Source: DATAYF01 sp036272735 (GTDB lineage: Bacteria; Chloroflexota; Ktedonobacteria; Ktedonobacterales; Ktedonobacteraceae). Taken from it: DNA of 6,071 bases. Location of the stretch: positions 1-6,071 of the forward strand of contig DATAYF010000782.1 in NCBI GenBank assembly GCA_036272735.1, in the 5' to 3' direction. Under the pieces are notes generated by a model. It worked only from the letters and a program-made list of their open reading frames with translations, searched no databases and was not told where the DNA came from. Shown in pieces: positions 5,483 through 6,071 of this stretch. The translations under genes and the position numbers were made by a program. The stretch's first letter is position 1. Each line of letters starts with the position of its first letter.

Positions 5483-5505
5483 GAGCGTTCCTACCAAAAA
5501 CGCTC
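5483..5505 (+). terminator. Hairpin just after the secreted-protein gene
   Basis: GAGCGTT (5483-5489) and AACGCTC (5499-5505) form a perfect 7-bp stem with a 9-base loop, starting 14 bases after the stop. No T-run follows, and the short repeat copy begins eight bases later, so the original tail may have been replaced when the repeat arrived. Confidence 0.4.
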
Positions 5506-5513
5506 TCAATGTT

Positions 5514-5968
5514 GTAAATGTTGAGAATCGGCGTGAAGTCACCTCTTCATCCTGCTCCACATCTGGTTTCCTTTCACGCCAGACGTGTACATACGGTCGT
5601 TCTTCGGCACCAACCGGGCCACTCCAGCGACCAGGCAATGGCCTTCTTTCCACTCAGTTCGACAGAGATATCAGCCATCCCTCTTTTCTCCGATCTGTGG
5701 ATTTGTGGTGATGAGGCACCCCATGCGGCTCCCTCTTGCCAAGCACATTTTTTATTCTAACATGTTTTGTTCATTCATCGTCATGCTCTGCTGTAAGGTG
5801 AGCTTGTGCGAGCCCTGGCAAAAGGGGGCCAATTTACAAGTCGTCAATGGAAGAAGCCGCATCGGGAGAGGCATTACTTATTGATCGCAACGTAAAAAGC
5901 TAAACTTCGCTAGCAACTCCCTATTGGTTCAGGATATTCGAGTTTAGTAACCTATACTGAGATTAATA
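5514..5968. repeat. Short copy of the direct repeat with 618 bp missing
   Basis: Bases 5514-5603 match 168-263 and bases 5605-5968 match 882-1249. One unmatched base (T5604) lies at the junction. No microhomology is seen across the deletion, so end joining or imprecise excision is more likely than slippage. The promoter region and first 25 codons of the DinB-like gene survive here. The repeat ends at TA (5967-5968), the dinucleotide after which the long copy continues into the IS630 remnant; here it continues into AGTTCAACC instead. Confidence 0.9.
5574..5678 (-). pseudogene. Truncated copy of the DinB-like gene
   Basis: From the ATG at 5678-5676 the first 25 codons are the same as those of the intact gene at 317-955 (MADISVELSG to PGWCR). 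The internal deletion then joins the frame to sequence that lay downstream of the gene, giving RTTVCTRLA and a TGA at 5576-5574. The result is 34 residues: the start of the HicB-like part with no DinB domain and none of the three His ligands. The upstream TGTTAGAAT and GGAG are still present, so it may be transcribed and translated as a short peptide. The original terminator is gone. Confidence 0.85.
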
Positions 5969-6002
5969 AGTTCAACCTATCGAGCCAGGAGTCCCCGGCG
6001 TT

Positions 6003-6023
6003 CACGCCTGGGGAAGAATGGCG
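6003..6023 (+). other. GC-rich hairpin, possible IS200/IS605-type right end
   Basis: CCCCGGCG and CGCC-T-GGGG enclose a TTCA loop: eight pairs with one bulged T. The plus-strand context (GGAGTCCCC...GGGGAAGAATGGCG) and one reading frame (LSSQESPAFTPGEEWR) resemble the 3' end of tnpB genes, where the C-terminal codons overlap a terminal hairpin and guide-RNA scaffold. No tnpB body lies upstream, since the repeat ends at 5968, and the window stops at 6071. It would be a bare right-end relic. A plain transcript hairpin is equally possible. Confidence 0.25.
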
Positions 6024-6071
6024 AGTCCTTCTGGAGGGTCTGGGTTGGGGAGAAGAGATTCATTCGCAGAT

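Overview
The window looks like an accessory stretch of a chromosome from a Ktedonobacteria-type Chloroflexota bacterium. This is inferred from the DUF4012 membrane protein, the style of the small secreted beta-rich protein, the moderate GC content and the density of decayed insertion sequences. No gene here fixes the taxon.

Layout, left to right. (1) Bases 2-64 hold what looks like the last 20 codons of a plus-strand gene cut by the window edge. (2) Bases 168-1249 are the long copy of a direct repeat. It carries a minus-strand gene (317-955) for a DinB-like protein with a HicB-like N-terminus, a hairpin-T terminator just after its stop and a possible extended -10 promoter. (3) From 1250, starting exactly at a TA dinucleotide, lies a broken IS630-type transposase (1304 to about 1742) with a frameshift, an in-frame stop and lost 3' end. 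(4) Bases 1909-4254 encode a 781-residue single-pass membrane protein with a DUF4012 domain and six cysteines clustered in its C-terminal sixth. Base composition changes sharply inside the gene. (5) The gap 4255-4955 has no convincing gene but holds a weak terminator, a 117-bp MITE-like element with 26-bp terminal inverted repeats, three AGCAC repeats at helical spacing, and a strong hairpin-T7 terminator that may end a short non-coding RNA. (6) Bases 4956-5468 encode a 170-residue exported protein. (7) Bases 5514-5968 are the short copy of the direct repeat, with 618 bp missing, so the DinB-like gene is reduced to its first 25 codons plus a 9-codon out-of-frame tail. (8) The last 100 bases contain a GC-rich hairpin resembling the right end of an IS200/IS605-type (tnpB) element, but too little is present to be sure.

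The two exported proteins could both work at the cell surface, but they are 700 bp apart with a terminator between them, so nothing shows a shared operon. The main story is genome plasticity: a DUF4012/secreted-protein island bracketed by direct repeats and littered with transposon remains. I see no CRISPR array, tRNA, rRNA, toxin-antitoxin pair or recognisable defence system.
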